DNA of 64,000 nt, taken from positions 468,712 to 532,711 of the forward strand of contig NZ_HE997182.1 of NCBI RefSeq assembly GCF_000312445.1, written 5' to 3'. The position numbers and the translations under genes are program-made. Below are positions 27,401 to 35,354 of this stretch, piece by piece. The notes beneath the pieces were generated by a model. That model was given only the letters and a program-made list of their open reading frames with translations. It was not told where the DNA came from and ran no database searches. Source of the stretch: Phocaeicola abscessus CCUG 55929. GTDB lineage: Bacteria; Bacteroidota; Bacteroidia; Bacteroidales; Bacteroidaceae. How positions within the stretch are numbered: position 1 is the first letter of the stretch; every line of letters starts with the position of its first letter.

Positions 27401-27508
27401 GTATTGATAGCACCCGAAATAGAGGGTTTTCAGCCCGCTGCCACCTTTAGGCTTCGTGAATCGATTCCTATCGAGGCGAAAAAAGGATGGTTGTTGATCG
27501 TAAAATAA
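24416..27508 (+). CDS. Large exported glycoside hydrolase-like protein (DUF6067-type)
   Basis: A 1030-aa secreted protein, probably a glycan-active enzyme. ATG 24416 is used rather than 24383 because it gives a clean signal peptide (KQLSLIVVVAFLSCSACCSS). The first 600 residues are beta-rich and include a long carbohydrate-binding-like part (YYVWQIGLWSP, GKYKGRVTLTADG). The C-terminal third looks like a TIM-barrel hydrolase: VKLYYTVRELSNFAAEIFAL, then EIDGVYLDDVAYDR (residues about 804-817), whose adjacent aspartates are the likeliest catalytic acids, then LIDLHSHEQYSMGPANQY. I place it in or near DUF6067 by these motifs, with moderate certainty on the family and none on the substrate. Confidence 0.72.
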   Translation: MNRSPIKQLSLIVVVAFLSCSACCSSTVFPNGESAYLSCAPDGIPFVVADSAWAVDKLGNHRAVVSVSSHNGNAVVAVLPWRRSDLNPARKRIVVYDAATGLSVRNVKTYRVSAEKGVVVFQPAEKGGIYHIYYLPYVFRRGYGSGRWDSRPWEDYVPASGNNNYFEKNSDTPVPLTSDRANIPAQTADTKWLASLPADPEALEKASVLRFESRLRFDFPTPMGLIATREETKDLLAQHPENPILFTEDRAYPIRLTDRIPVRWIENGPSDTFEGSAMRNEYYVWQIGLWSPREKTTNVRLTFSDLIGKNGRIAASEITCFNQEGINWDGNPLEFRIDVQKGKVQALWCGVQIPDMAHPGKYKGRVTLTADGIRERILDVTIRVQKERLKDRGEGELWRHARLAWLNSTIGIDDEPVAPYQAMEVDSERIRATGKTLLLQGNGLPQAIAVNGKEILEKPVRFVVETQGGDVTFDACGAAPEKIADGLAIWHTSSRQQRIRFECEGRMEFDGYIRYKMNVSSFEPIAVKDIRLLCDYTPQASEYFIGIGYEKYKGGFRPACYKWNWNGPWDSFWTGGTDAGLHLEFLGGSYHGPLLEDYKPAPPRAWSNGGKGSVAIFGARGKPAQAVAATGSTTLSPEPETFEFALMITPVKPVNTWKHFSKRYSHGSTGMEEAAIQGANVQNLHHATRLNPVINYPFIVQQPLIDYIREQHRHDRKVKLYYTVRELSNFAAEIFALKSLNHEIFPSGWGHGLPWLCEHLTDDYKLAWFTEIDGDQYDASLVVNGFSRWINYYLEGLRWMFQNYEIDGVYLDDVAYDRPVLKRMRKIMEQYRPGSLIDLHSHEQYSMGPANQYMGFFPYIDRLWFGEGFDYEKKRPDEWLITFSGIPFGLMSEMIERVNPWLGMVYGATGRYGYEEKYSPAPVWALWQSFGIEEAEMKGYWVKDCPVKTSHPLVKATAYLKPGEGLISVGNFDSRKQSVKLTFDWDTLGISPETAVLIAPEIEGFQPAATFRLRESIPIEAKKGWLLIVK

Positions 27509-27521
27509 TACGGATATATCT

Positions 27522-28946
27522 ATGACGATGAAAAATGAATACAACAAAATGTCGCGCAGAAGTTTTTTGACTTCTTCTGCAGCATTGACAGGTACTGCCC
27601 TGTGGGGACAAATCGCGCGCGCCGATGTCGGCACCGTCCTTCTCCCCGATTCTCGGGGAATACCGCCAGCCAAACCGGTGGACCCCGTAAAGAAGAAACG
27701 CCTCGCCATGGTCGGGCTGGGAAACCGCGGCGCAGGTACTTGGGGACGCGACGTGGCGAACAAGTATTTGGATTATGTGGAGTTCGTGGGCATCTGCGAT
27801 ATCAATGCCGGCAGGATGCAAACCTGGCAGGACTATGTGGGCCTGACCTGTCCCACGTATTCCGATTTCGAAAAGATGATGCAGGAAACCAAGCCCGACA
27901 TGCTGATCGTCTGTACGGTGGATGCGACGCACGATTATTTTATCGTACGGGGAATGGAACTGGGCGCCGACGTCATCACCGAAAAACCGATGACCACTGA
28001 CGAGAAAAAGATACAGGCCATCCTCGATGCCGAAAAGAGAACCGGAAAAGTCTGCCGCGTTACGTTTAACTACCGCTATTCTCCCCATCGCGTGAAAATA
28101 TGGGAATTGTTGCGCTCGGGAGAGATAGGGGAAGTGACCTCGGCAGATTTTCACTGGTATCTGGACATCGAGCACGGCGCCGATTATTTTCGTCGCTGGC
28201 ACCGAAAAGTGGAAAACAGCGGTTCGTTGCTAGTGCACAAGGCCTGCCACCACTTCGATCTGTTGAATTGGTGGCTCGACAGCGATCCGGAAAGCGTGTA
28301 TGCCTTGGGAAGGCTCGACCACTACGGAAAAAACGGCTCTTTCCGCGCCGAAAATTGCAGAAGCTGCTTCCATACGAAGGAGTGTCCCTATTATTTCGAC
28401 ATCATGCGAGACGAGTTTCTGAAACTCATCTATGTGGATAACGAAAAATACGACGGTTACCTGAGAGACGGTTGCGTTTTCAAAAACGACATCGATATTT
28501 TCGATAAGATGGTGGCGACGATTAAATATTGCAACGGCGTACAGGTAGCCTATTCCTTGACCACTTATTCTCCTTATGAGGGCTATCGCATCGCATTCAA
28601 TGGCACAAAGGGACGTATCGACGCTTGGATTCAGGAAAAGCGCCGTACCTCCGATGCCGATTACGATGAGATTGTCGTGTTCAGGAATTTTGAGAAGCGG
28701 CATTATGTGCAGATACCTTTGATTCAGACCGGACACGGAGGAGGCGATGTGCTGATGCAGGATCAGATCTTCTTGCCCGACGTTCCCGATCCGTATAGAC
28801 AATGTGCCGGAAGTAGGGACGGAGCCTTGTCCTGCTTGGTCGGGATCGCCGCCCGTAACAGCATTGCTTCCGGCAAGCCGGAGTATATCGGAAGCTTGAC
28901 ATCAATCCGCCCGCAGAAAGAAAAACAGTATAAGCGGGTGTTGTAG
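27522..28946 (+). CDS. Tat-exported Gfo/Idh/MocA oxidoreductase
   Basis: NAD(P)-dependent sugar oxidoreductase family member of 474 aa that appears to be exported: a twin-arginine motif (SRRSFL, Arg12-Arg13) precedes a hydrophobic stretch. The Rossmann motif GLGNRGAG (about residue 65), the EKPM signature (about 153) and HKACHHFDLLNWWL with its catalytic-type histidines are intact. A cysteine cluster CRSCFHTKEC near the middle may bind a metal. Exported relatives work with tightly bound NAD, either as glycosidases using a transient 3-keto intermediate (GH109 mechanism) or as glycoside 3-oxidoreductases. Which applies here cannot be decided by eye. It starts 13 bases after the DUF6067-like gene. 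Confidence 0.87.
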   Translation: MTMKNEYNKMSRRSFLTSSAALTGTALWGQIARADVGTVLLPDSRGIPPAKPVDPVKKKRLAMVGLGNRGAGTWGRDVANKYLDYVEFVGICDINAGRMQTWQDYVGLTCPTYSDFEKMMQETKPDMLIVCTVDATHDYFIVRGMELGADVITEKPMTTDEKKIQAILDAEKRTGKVCRVTFNYRYSPHRVKIWELLRSGEIGEVTSADFHWYLDIEHGADYFRRWHRKVENSGSLLVHKACHHFDLLNWWLDSDPESVYALGRLDHYGKNGSFRAENCRSCFHTKECPYYFDIMRDEFLKLIYVDNEKYDGYLRDGCVFKNDIDIFDKMVATIKYCNGVQVAYSLTTYSPYEGYRIAFNGTKGRIDAWIQEKRRTSDADYDEIVVFRNFEKRHYVQIPLIQTGHGGGDVLMQDQIFLPDVPDPYRQCAGSRDGALSCLVGIAARNSIASGKPEYIGSLTSIRPQKEKQYKRVL

Positions 28947-28954
28947 CGCTATCG

Positions 28955-29092
28955 ATGGTGAAAGCTTGGAAAGAGTGGTCGGCGATCGTCGCCGATAATG
29001 AGAAAGTACGGGAAAGAGAAGAGATCGAACTCATCGCGGGATACCGAGATCATCTGAATGACTTTAAGAAATATGTTTTATCCGCTCAATAA
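28955..29092 (+). CDS. Small ORF of 45 codons, translationally coupled to GH16
   Basis: ATG 28955 begins 8 bases after the oxidoreductase stop and runs to TAA 29090-29092, whose last A is the first base of the GH16 start codon (TAATG). The predicted peptide is hydrophilic and helix-prone (VKAWKEWSAIVADNEKVRER, then EEIELIAGYRDHLNDFKKYV) with no signal sequence or membrane segment. It has no recognised family. The tight spacing on both sides and the stop-start overlap argue that it is translated. It may serve mainly to couple translation, act as a small cytoplasmic protein, or be the remnant of a larger gene. Confidence 0.55.
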   Translation: MVKAWKEWSAIVADNEKVREREEIELIAGYRDHLNDFKKYVLSAQ

Positions 29093-29901
29093 TGTTTAAT
29101 AAAATGAAAATGAAGCATCGAATTATGTTTACTCTTATGGCGATATTGGCCTTGATGGCCTGTACGCAGCAACAGACATCCGAAAAAAAATGGAAATTGG
29201 TATGGGAAGAGAATTTCGACGGCAATGCCATCGATGAAGACACGTGGACGAAAATACCGCGCGGAGGCAGCGATTGGAACAACTATATGAGCAGTTATGA
29301 CTCCCTGTTTGCGGTGGAAGCGGGGAATCTTATTTTGCGCGGGATGAAAAATACTGTCCTCCCGAACGACACGGCGCCTTTCATTACCGGCGGCGTATTC
29401 AGTAAAGGCAGAAAAACGTTCGGATTGGGGAGGTTGGAAATCCGGGCCAAACTCAACGGTGCGAAAGGAGCATGGCCTGCTTTCTGGATGCTGACGGACG
29501 AAGCGCCCTATCCTCATGGCGGCGAAATCGATGTAATGGAACGCTTGAATGACGACGATATCGCGTATCAGACCGTGCACAGCCATTATACGCTCGACCT
29601 TGGAATGAAAGATCCGCCGCAGGGAAGCACCGGTCCTATCGATAGGAACGGTTACAATATTTACGTGCTGGAAAAACATGCCGACAGCCTCTGCTTTTTT
29701 GTGAATGATATGCATACGTTTACCTACCCGAGGATTCGGACCGACAAGAAAGGACAGTTCCCCTTCGCCAATTACCGGCATTATCTGCTCTTGGACATGC
29801 AACTCGGGGGGAAATGGGTCGGTACCGTAGAGCCGGACGATTTGCCTGTGGAGATGTATATCGACTGGGTGCGTTTTTATGAGCTGGATTCGCAAGAATG
29901 A
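29092..29901 (+). CDS. GH16-family glycoside hydrolase lipoprotein
   Basis: Retaining endo-glycosidase of family GH16, which attacks beta-1,3 or beta-1,4 glucans, galactans and related polymers. The 269-aa lipoprotein (lipobox LMAC, Cys24) has the family's start WEENFDGNAIDEDTW. The catalytic signature EIDVME lies at 145-150, with Glu145 the expected nucleophile and Glu150 the acid/base. WPAFWML before it lines the binding site, and the fold closes with YIDWVRFYEL. It overlaps the small ORF at its start (TAATG) and the next gene at its end (ATGA at 29898-29901). GH16 specificity varies by subfamily and cannot be read here. Confidence 0.9.
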   Translation: MFNKMKMKHRIMFTLMAILALMACTQQQTSEKKWKLVWEENFDGNAIDEDTWTKIPRGGSDWNNYMSSYDSLFAVEAGNLILRGMKNTVLPNDTAPFITGGVFSKGRKTFGLGRLEIRAKLNGAKGAWPAFWMLTDEAPYPHGGEIDVMERLNDDDIAYQTVHSHYTLDLGMKDPPQGSTGPIDRNGYNIYVLEKHADSLCFFVNDMHTFTYPRIRTDKKGQFPFANYRHYLLLDMQLGGKWVGTVEPDDLPVEMYIDWVRFYELDSQE

Positions 29902-31103
29902 TTATAACGCTGTTAAACAAGATGAGAGGATTAACCGCGATGAATCGAGTAAAGGGAATAGCGTCCTTTCTGCTGATCGTTTTATTGGGGCAGTGTAAAG
30001 GACGGGCGCTTCAAGAGAGCGGTATCGCACCGGAACGAAAAGATAGGAGTATGGAATGCGTGCCGGGTTTCAATGCCCTCGATTATTTCTGCGAATTGTA
30101 CGAAAATGCGGAGATGAAATATGCTTTCCATGGAAAGGACAAGGCGGATTTCATTGCCTGGCAGAAAACATTTCGACCCCGGTTGATGGAAAAATTGGGA
30201 ATTGCAAAGATTGCTTCTCAACTGAAAGATTTTGAACCCAAAGCGAAGAAAATCGATTCCGAAGACATCGGTTTTGCCCTCAGAGAACGCTGGGTGATCT
30301 GGACGGAGCCGACCGTGCCGTTACCCTTCATCATCCTGTTTCCCAAAGAGAGAAAGGACAAGTATCCGTTGATGATCTCTCCTCACGGACACGGGAAGAA
30401 TACCGAAGCATATGCCGGGATATATCATTCCGAAGAAGAAAGACGAGAAGAACTGGAAGGCGAGTACGATATCTCCGTGCAGGCGGTCAAACGGGGGTTC
30501 ATCGCCATTGCGCCGACCACACGAGGGTTCGGGAAAACGCGTACTGCGCAGGATATCGAAAACGGCGCCCTCTCTTCCTGTCGGACGTTGCTGATGCACG
30601 ACCTGTTGGTCGGGCGCACTCCTATCGGCGACCGGGTATGGGATGTGATGAAACTGATCGATTGGGCATTGGAAAAGTTGCCGGTGGATGCGTCGAAAAT
30701 CGTGGTGTACGGCAATTCCGGGGGTGGTACGGTCAGTTTGTTTGCCGGTGCCTGCGATACCCGTATTGCCGCGTCGATGCCTTCTTCCTATTTCTGTACT
30801 TTTACCGGAAGTATCGGCTCGATACATCATTGCGATTGTAATTATATTTCGGGAATACTGGATTACGGAGAGATGTCTGACATTGCCGGACTGACCGCTC
30901 CGCGCCTGTTTGGTGCAACCAACGGTCGATACGACGAGATTTTTCCGGCTGTCGAAACGAAAAAAGCTTTCGTTCATTTACAGGAAATATATGCTGCCGC
31001 CGGTGTTCCCGCTAACTGCGAACTCTATTTCGGCGAAGGAGGGCATCGGGTTTATCGGGACGGAGCGTACGATTTTTTAAAAAGACACGGATTTTGCAAT
31101 TAA
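29898..31103 (+). CDS. Alpha/beta-hydrolase lipoprotein (acetyl-xylan-esterase-like)
   Basis: Predicted envelope esterase of 401 aa. A short leader and lipobox (LLGQC) are followed by an alpha/beta-hydrolase core: FIILFPKERKDKYPLMISPHGHG (oxyanion-hole region), AVKRGFIAIAPTTRGFG, the nucleophile elbow GNSGGG with Ser274, an Asp in NGRYDEIFP, and the terminal histidine in GEGGHRVYRDG. The layout resembles the polysaccharide-deacetylating esterase/dienelactone-hydrolase-like group seen in glycan loci. It likely removes an ester group (for example O-acetyl) from the substrate before glycosidases act. Its start overlaps the GH16 stop by four bases, so the two are translated together. Confidence 0.8.
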   Translation: MIITLLNKMRGLTAMNRVKGIASFLLIVLLGQCKGRALQESGIAPERKDRSMECVPGFNALDYFCELYENAEMKYAFHGKDKADFIAWQKTFRPRLMEKLGIAKIASQLKDFEPKAKKIDSEDIGFALRERWVIWTEPTVPLPFIILFPKERKDKYPLMISPHGHGKNTEAYAGIYHSEEERREELEGEYDISVQAVKRGFIAIAPTTRGFGKTRTAQDIENGALSSCRTLLMHDLLVGRTPIGDRVWDVMKLIDWALEKLPVDASKIVVYGNSGGGTVSLFAGACDTRIAASMPSSYFCTFTGSIGSIHHCDCNYISGILDYGEMSDIAGLTAPRLFGATNGRYDEIFPAVETKKAFVHLQEIYAAAGVPANCELYFGEGGHRVYRDGAYDFLKRHGFCN

Positions 31104-31110
31104 TTTACCG

Positions 31111-31875
31111 ATGATGAAATCGATTTCAAGAAGAAAAATGCTTCAATTAGCAGGTGCGACTGCTGGAATGAGTATTTTTGGTTTACCTGTTTTCAGTGCG
31201 GGAGAACAGTATAGAACGCAAATCAGAAAAACAGCGAAAATAATAGTTGTCGGAGCACATCCCGACGATGCCGAAACGGGATGCGGAGGCACTGTCGTCT
31301 TGCTTTCGCGTGCCGGTTACGAGATTGTTTCTTGTTATTTGACACATGGCGAAGCCGGTATAGAGGGAAAAACACAGGAAGAAGCGGCGCGCATCCGCAT
31401 GGCGGAGGCCTTGAAAGCGTGCGAAATAATGGGGGCAAGGGCGGAATTTCTGAGTCAGACCGACGGCAATTGTGAGATTACTTCTGCGCGTTATGTCGAA
31501 ATGTACGATTTTATCCGCAAGGAGAGTCCCGATGTTGTGCTGACCCATTGGCCGATCGACGGACATCGGGATCATCGGATCTGTTCGATCTTGGTTTACG
31601 ATGCCTGGTTGAAAATGAATCGCCCGTTCGAATTGTATTATTTCGAAGTGGAGTCGGGGCAGCAAACTCAGCTGTTCGCCCCTACGGATTTTGTGAATAT
31701 CGATTCGGTGGTGGAGGAAAAACACCGCGCCTGCCGTTGTCATGTCAGTCAACACATGGACGAGGTCTTTGGCATGTACCACGATCGGATGGAACAATTC
31801 CGCGGGTTGCAGAACCGTTGTAAATATGCGGAGGCTTTTGTAAAACACCATCAGGTTCCTCCTTCTTTTTTGTGA
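31111..31875 (+). CDS. Tat-exported PIG-L/LmbE-family deacetylase
   Basis: Zinc-dependent N-deacetylase of the PIG-L (GlcNAc-PI de-N-acetylase, LmbE) family, 254 aa. A twin-arginine signal (SRRKMLQLAG) precedes the metal-binding AHPDD motif at residues 49-53. The second ligand block is DGHRDHR, and a late CRCHVSQH histidine completes the usual site. Known members take acetyl groups off GlcNAc- or GalNAc-containing conjugates. Most bacterial members are cytoplasmic, so Tat export suggests action on an imported or surface glycan. It ends the operon, 7 bases after the esterase gene; a short stem (TTGCCG/CGGCAA, 31884-31899) follows, without a T run. Confidence 0.87.
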   Translation: MMKSISRRKMLQLAGATAGMSIFGLPVFSAGEQYRTQIRKTAKIIVVGAHPDDAETGCGGTVVLLSRAGYEIVSCYLTHGEAGIEGKTQEEAARIRMAEALKACEIMGARAEFLSQTDGNCEITSARYVEMYDFIRKESPDVVLTHWPIDGHRDHRICSILVYDAWLKMNRPFELYYFEVESGQQTQLFAPTDFVNIDSVVEEKHRACRCHVSQHMDEVFGMYHDRMEQFRGLQNRCKYAEAFVKHHQVPPSFL

Positions 31876-32039
31876 AAAGGCCGTTGCCGAAGTCGGCAAA
31901 ACTTCAGTTGGGTATCGTTCCGAACGGACGTATGCTTTTTTATTTCGAACAAGTGTAAACGGAATGAAAAGGAGAGAGGGGGATCCTCCACTTTCAACAG
32001 AAAACCGGACGAAAAAAAGCCGTTCTCGAGAAAAAGCAG

Positions 32040-32047
32040 TAAATTTG
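32040..32047 (+). promoter_or_regulatory. -7 promoter element before the tricorn-type protease gene
   Basis: TAAATTTG is a perfect TAnnTTTG -7 element 26 bases upstream of ATG 32074. No strong TTG -33 box was found at the expected distance. The 198-base gap since the previous gene supports an independent transcription unit. Confidence 0.45.
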
Positions 32048-32073
32048 ACCCAATAAAAATAAAATGGTCGATT

Positions 32074-35000
32074 ATGAAAAAGAAAATTCTTTTCTCTTTG
32101 ATGTGGATGGGATGGATAGGGTTTGCTTCCGCCCAAGAAGCGCGATTGCTCCGCTTTCCTACGACAAACGGAACAGATGTGGTATTTTCTTACGGAGGCG
32201 ATTTGTATAAAGCCCCGTTGAATGGCGGCGACGCTACGCGGCTTACCTCGCATGTGGGATACGAAATGTTCGCCCGTTTTTCGCCGGACGGAAAAGCGAT
32301 CGCCTTTACAGGTCAGTACGACGGGAATACGGAAGTCTATTTGATTTCGGCCAATGGAGGGGAACCGATCCGGTTGACGTATACGTCGACCAATCGCCGC
32401 GATGATTTAGGCGACCGGATGGGGCCGAATAACATCGTGATGACGTGGACTGCCGATGGGAAGCGGATTGTTTACCGCAATCGCATTGGTGACGGTTTTG
32501 AAGGAAAGCTCTGGACAATCTCCAAAGACGGCGGCATGTCGGAACAGATCCCCTTGCCCGAAGGGGGCTTTTGCAGCTATTCGCCGGACGGAAAGAAAAT
32601 GGCTTATAATCGAGTCATGCGCGAATTCCGTAATTGGAAATACTATCGGGGAGGGATGGCGGACGATATCTGGATTTATGATCCTTCGGCAGAGAAAGTG
32701 GATAACATCACCGAAAATCCAGCACAGGATATCATCCCCATGTGGATTGGCGACGAAATCTTCTTCCTTTCGGACAGGGACAGGCGGATGAATATCTTTG
32801 TCTATCATACGAAGACCAAGCAAACCGAGAAAGTGACGGACTTCAGCGACTACGACGTGAAATTTCCGAGTACTAACGGACAGCTGATTGTTTTTGAAAA
32901 CGGCGGTTATCTGTATAAACTTGACCCGAAGACACGGCAATCGACGAAAATCAGAATCACGTTGAATGCCGATCATCTTTACGCCCGCAGCGAACTGAAA
33001 CAGGTGAGCAAAAACCTTACGACGGCAAGTATTGCCCCTGACGGAAACCGGTTGGTTGTTACAGCCCGTGGAGAAGTGTTCGACGTTCCGGTTAAGGAAG
33101 GCGTCACCCGAGATATTACCCGTACCCCCGGAGCCAACGAACGTGGAGCGGACTGGAGTCCGGATGGGAAATACATCGCTTATATCAGTGATAAGACGGG
33201 GGAGACGGAAATCTGGCTGCAGGCGGTCGATGAAAACGAACCGATACAGCTAACCGAGCACAACGATACCTATATCCGTCGGTTGAAGTGGAGTCCGGAC
33301 AGCAAGAAAATGTTGTATACCGACCGACGGAACCGAATCGTAGAAGTGGATGTTGCATCGAAATCGAAACGAACCTTGCTGCAGAACCCGGAAGGAGAAT
33401 TCTACGAGGTGGAATATTCGCCCGACGGCAAATGGATCACGTATACCAAATCGGGGACTAACAATATGAGTGTCGTGTACGTGTATGATATCGCTTCCGG
33501 TAAGGAATATCCGGTGACGGAAAAATGGTATGATTCCTCTTCCCCCGCATTCAGTCGGGATGGAAAGTATTTGATTTTCTCTTCGGAACGCGACTTGAAT
33601 CCGACCTACAGCAGCGTGGAATGGAACTACGCCTACAATCGGATGGGCGGCGTGTATATGGCGTTATTGGCCAAGGATACGCCTTCACCGTTCTTGGAGA
33701 AAGACGACAAGGTGAACGTGAAAAAAGAAGGTACGCCGGCGGATAAGGATGAGAAATCCGAATCGAAAGCAGACAAGCCGATGAAGATCGATACCGACGG
33801 GCTGCCCGGACGATTGATTAAATTGCCGTTGTCAGCCAATTATTACGGTAATTTCTATTCCGACGGAAAAAAGATCTGGTATGCGGCCGGACGGGACACG
33901 AAGGTATATGATTTGAATGAACAAAAAGAGGAAACGGTGGCCGAAGGCGCTTCGATGGATGTATCGGCGGACGGAAAAAAGGCATTGTTCTACAAGCAGG
34001 GAGAAATCTATGTGAATGATTTTCCATGCAATAAGGCTTCGTTGGAAAAAGCCGTTAACCTGAAGCATATGGTCGCTCCGGTGGATTATTCGAAAGAATG
34101 GCCGCAAATCTTCGATGAGACTTGGCGGGCTTACCGTGACGGCTTTTATTTGGAGAACATGCACGAGGTAGACTGGAAAGCATTGAAGGAAAAATATGGG
34201 CAGCTGGTGCCTTATGCCAAGACACGTATCGATTTGAATTATATCATTGCAGGAATGATTGCCGAATTGGCTTGCGGCCATGCTTATATCAATCCCGGAC
34301 AGACGCCGCGTCCGGAGAAAATCTCGATGGGCTTGCTCGGAGCGGAATTGAGCCGCGACAAGAGTGGCTATTACCGCATCGATAAAATCCTTCCGGGAGC
34401 CGTTTACAGCAAAGAGCTTCGTTCGCCGCTGACAGAGCAAGGACTGGATGTGAAAGAAGGCGATTACATCGTGGCTGTGGATGGCATATCGACGAAATCT
34501 GTCGATAATATCTATAAATTGCTCGTGGGCAAAGCTGATGTTTTGACGGAATTGAGCGTTAGCGGCTCGCCTTCCGAGAAAGAGACGAGGAAGGTGGTGG
34601 TGAATCCGATAGAAAACGAATATCCTTTGTACCATTATAATTGGGTGCAGGATAATATCAGGAAAGTAGAAAAGGCGACCCACGGTCGGGTCGGTTATAT
34701 CTATATCCCGGATATGGGCGTGGAAGGTTTGAACGAGTTCGCCCGTTATTTTTACCCTCAATTGGATAAGGAAGCGTTGATCATCGACGACCGCGCCAAT
34801 GGAGGAGGCAACGTATCGCCAATGATCATCGAGCGCTTGCTTCGCCAACCGTACCGAATGACTATGAGGCGAGGTTCGACGAAGACCGGTACGATACCGG
34901 ACGCGACGCAGGTAGGTCCTAAAGTGTTGTTGATCAATAAGTATTCCGCTTCCGACGGGGATCTGTTCCCGTGGAGCTTCAAGGCGAATAAAATCGGAAA

Positions 35001-35304
35001 GGTTATCGGCACTCGTACGTGGGGAGGTATCATCGGTATCAGCGGTTCTTTGCCTTATATGGACGGAACGGATGTACGTGTTCCTTTCTTCACCAATTAC
35101 GATGCGAAGACGGGAGAGTGGATCGTAGAGAACCACGGTGTCGATCCGGATATTCTGATTGACAACGACCCGATAAAGGAGCAGATGGGTGAAGATCAGC
35201 AGTTGAACAAAGCTATCGAAGTGGCGTTGGAAGAATTGAAAACCCGTCAGCCGCTGCCTAAGGTACCGGCTCCGCGAACTTTTAAGGACTTGGGTGTAGA
35301 GTAA
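32074..35304 (+). CDS. Tricorn-type S41-family serine peptidase, exported
   Basis: Large peptide-degrading protease of 1076 aa with a cleavable signal peptide (to about FASAQ), so periplasmic or surface-bound rather than cytoplasmic like archaeal tricorn. The first 350 residues and a second block to about 610 are WD40/PD40-type propeller repeats (FSPDGKAIAFTG, YSPDGKKMAYN, WSPDGKYIAYIS, YSPDGKWITYTK, FSRDGKYLIFSS). An acidic linker follows near 545-570 (KVNVKKEGTPADKDEKSESK). Next come a C1 helical domain (WRAYRDGFYLENMHEVDW), a PDZ domain (VKEGDYIVAVDGIST) and the TSPc domain with the nucleophile Ser960-Asp961 in YSASDGD, matching the Ser-Asp pair of tricorn. All key blocks are present. Confidence 0.92.
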   Translation: MKKKILFSLMWMGWIGFASAQEARLLRFPTTNGTDVVFSYGGDLYKAPLNGGDATRLTSHVGYEMFARFSPDGKAIAFTGQYDGNTEVYLISANGGEPIRLTYTSTNRRDDLGDRMGPNNIVMTWTADGKRIVYRNRIGDGFEGKLWTISKDGGMSEQIPLPEGGFCSYSPDGKKMAYNRVMREFRNWKYYRGGMADDIWIYDPSAEKVDNITENPAQDIIPMWIGDEIFFLSDRDRRMNIFVYHTKTKQTEKVTDFSDYDVKFPSTNGQLIVFENGGYLYKLDPKTRQSTKIRITLNADHLYARSELKQVSKNLTTASIAPDGNRLVVTARGEVFDVPVKEGVTRDITRTPGANERGADWSPDGKYIAYISDKTGETEIWLQAVDENEPIQLTEHNDTYIRRLKWSPDSKKMLYTDRRNRIVEVDVASKSKRTLLQNPEGEFYEVEYSPDGKWITYTKSGTNNMSVVYVYDIASGKEYPVTEKWYDSSSPAFSRDGKYLIFSSERDLNPTYSSVEWNYAYNRMGGVYMALLAKDTPSPFLEKDDKVNVKKEGTPADKDEKSESKADKPMKIDTDGLPGRLIKLPLSANYYGNFYSDGKKIWYAAGRDTKVYDLNEQKEETVAEGASMDVSADGKKALFYKQGEIYVNDFPCNKASLEKAVNLKHMVAPVDYSKEWPQIFDETWRAYRDGFYLENMHEVDWKALKEKYGQLVPYAKTRIDLNYIIAGMIAELACGHAYINPGQTPRPEKISMGLLGAELSRDKSGYYRIDKILPGAVYSKELRSPLTEQGLDVKEGDYIVAVDGISTKSVDNIYKLLVGKADVLTELSVSGSPSEKETRKVVVNPIENEYPLYHYNWVQDNIRKVEKATHGRVGYIYIPDMGVEGLNEFARYFYPQLDKEALIIDDRANGGGNVSPMIIERLLRQPYRMTMRRGSTKTGTIPDATQVGPKVLLINKYSASDGDLFPWSFKANKIGKVIGTRTWGGIIGISGSLPYMDGTDVRVPFFTNYDAKTGEWIVENHGVDPDILIDNDPIKEQMGEDQQLNKAIEVALEELKTRQPLPKVPAPRTFKDLGVE

Positions 35305-35354
35305 GTATCGAAAAAATAAAGGTTTATTCATTATTATAAATACAACTAAATAGT

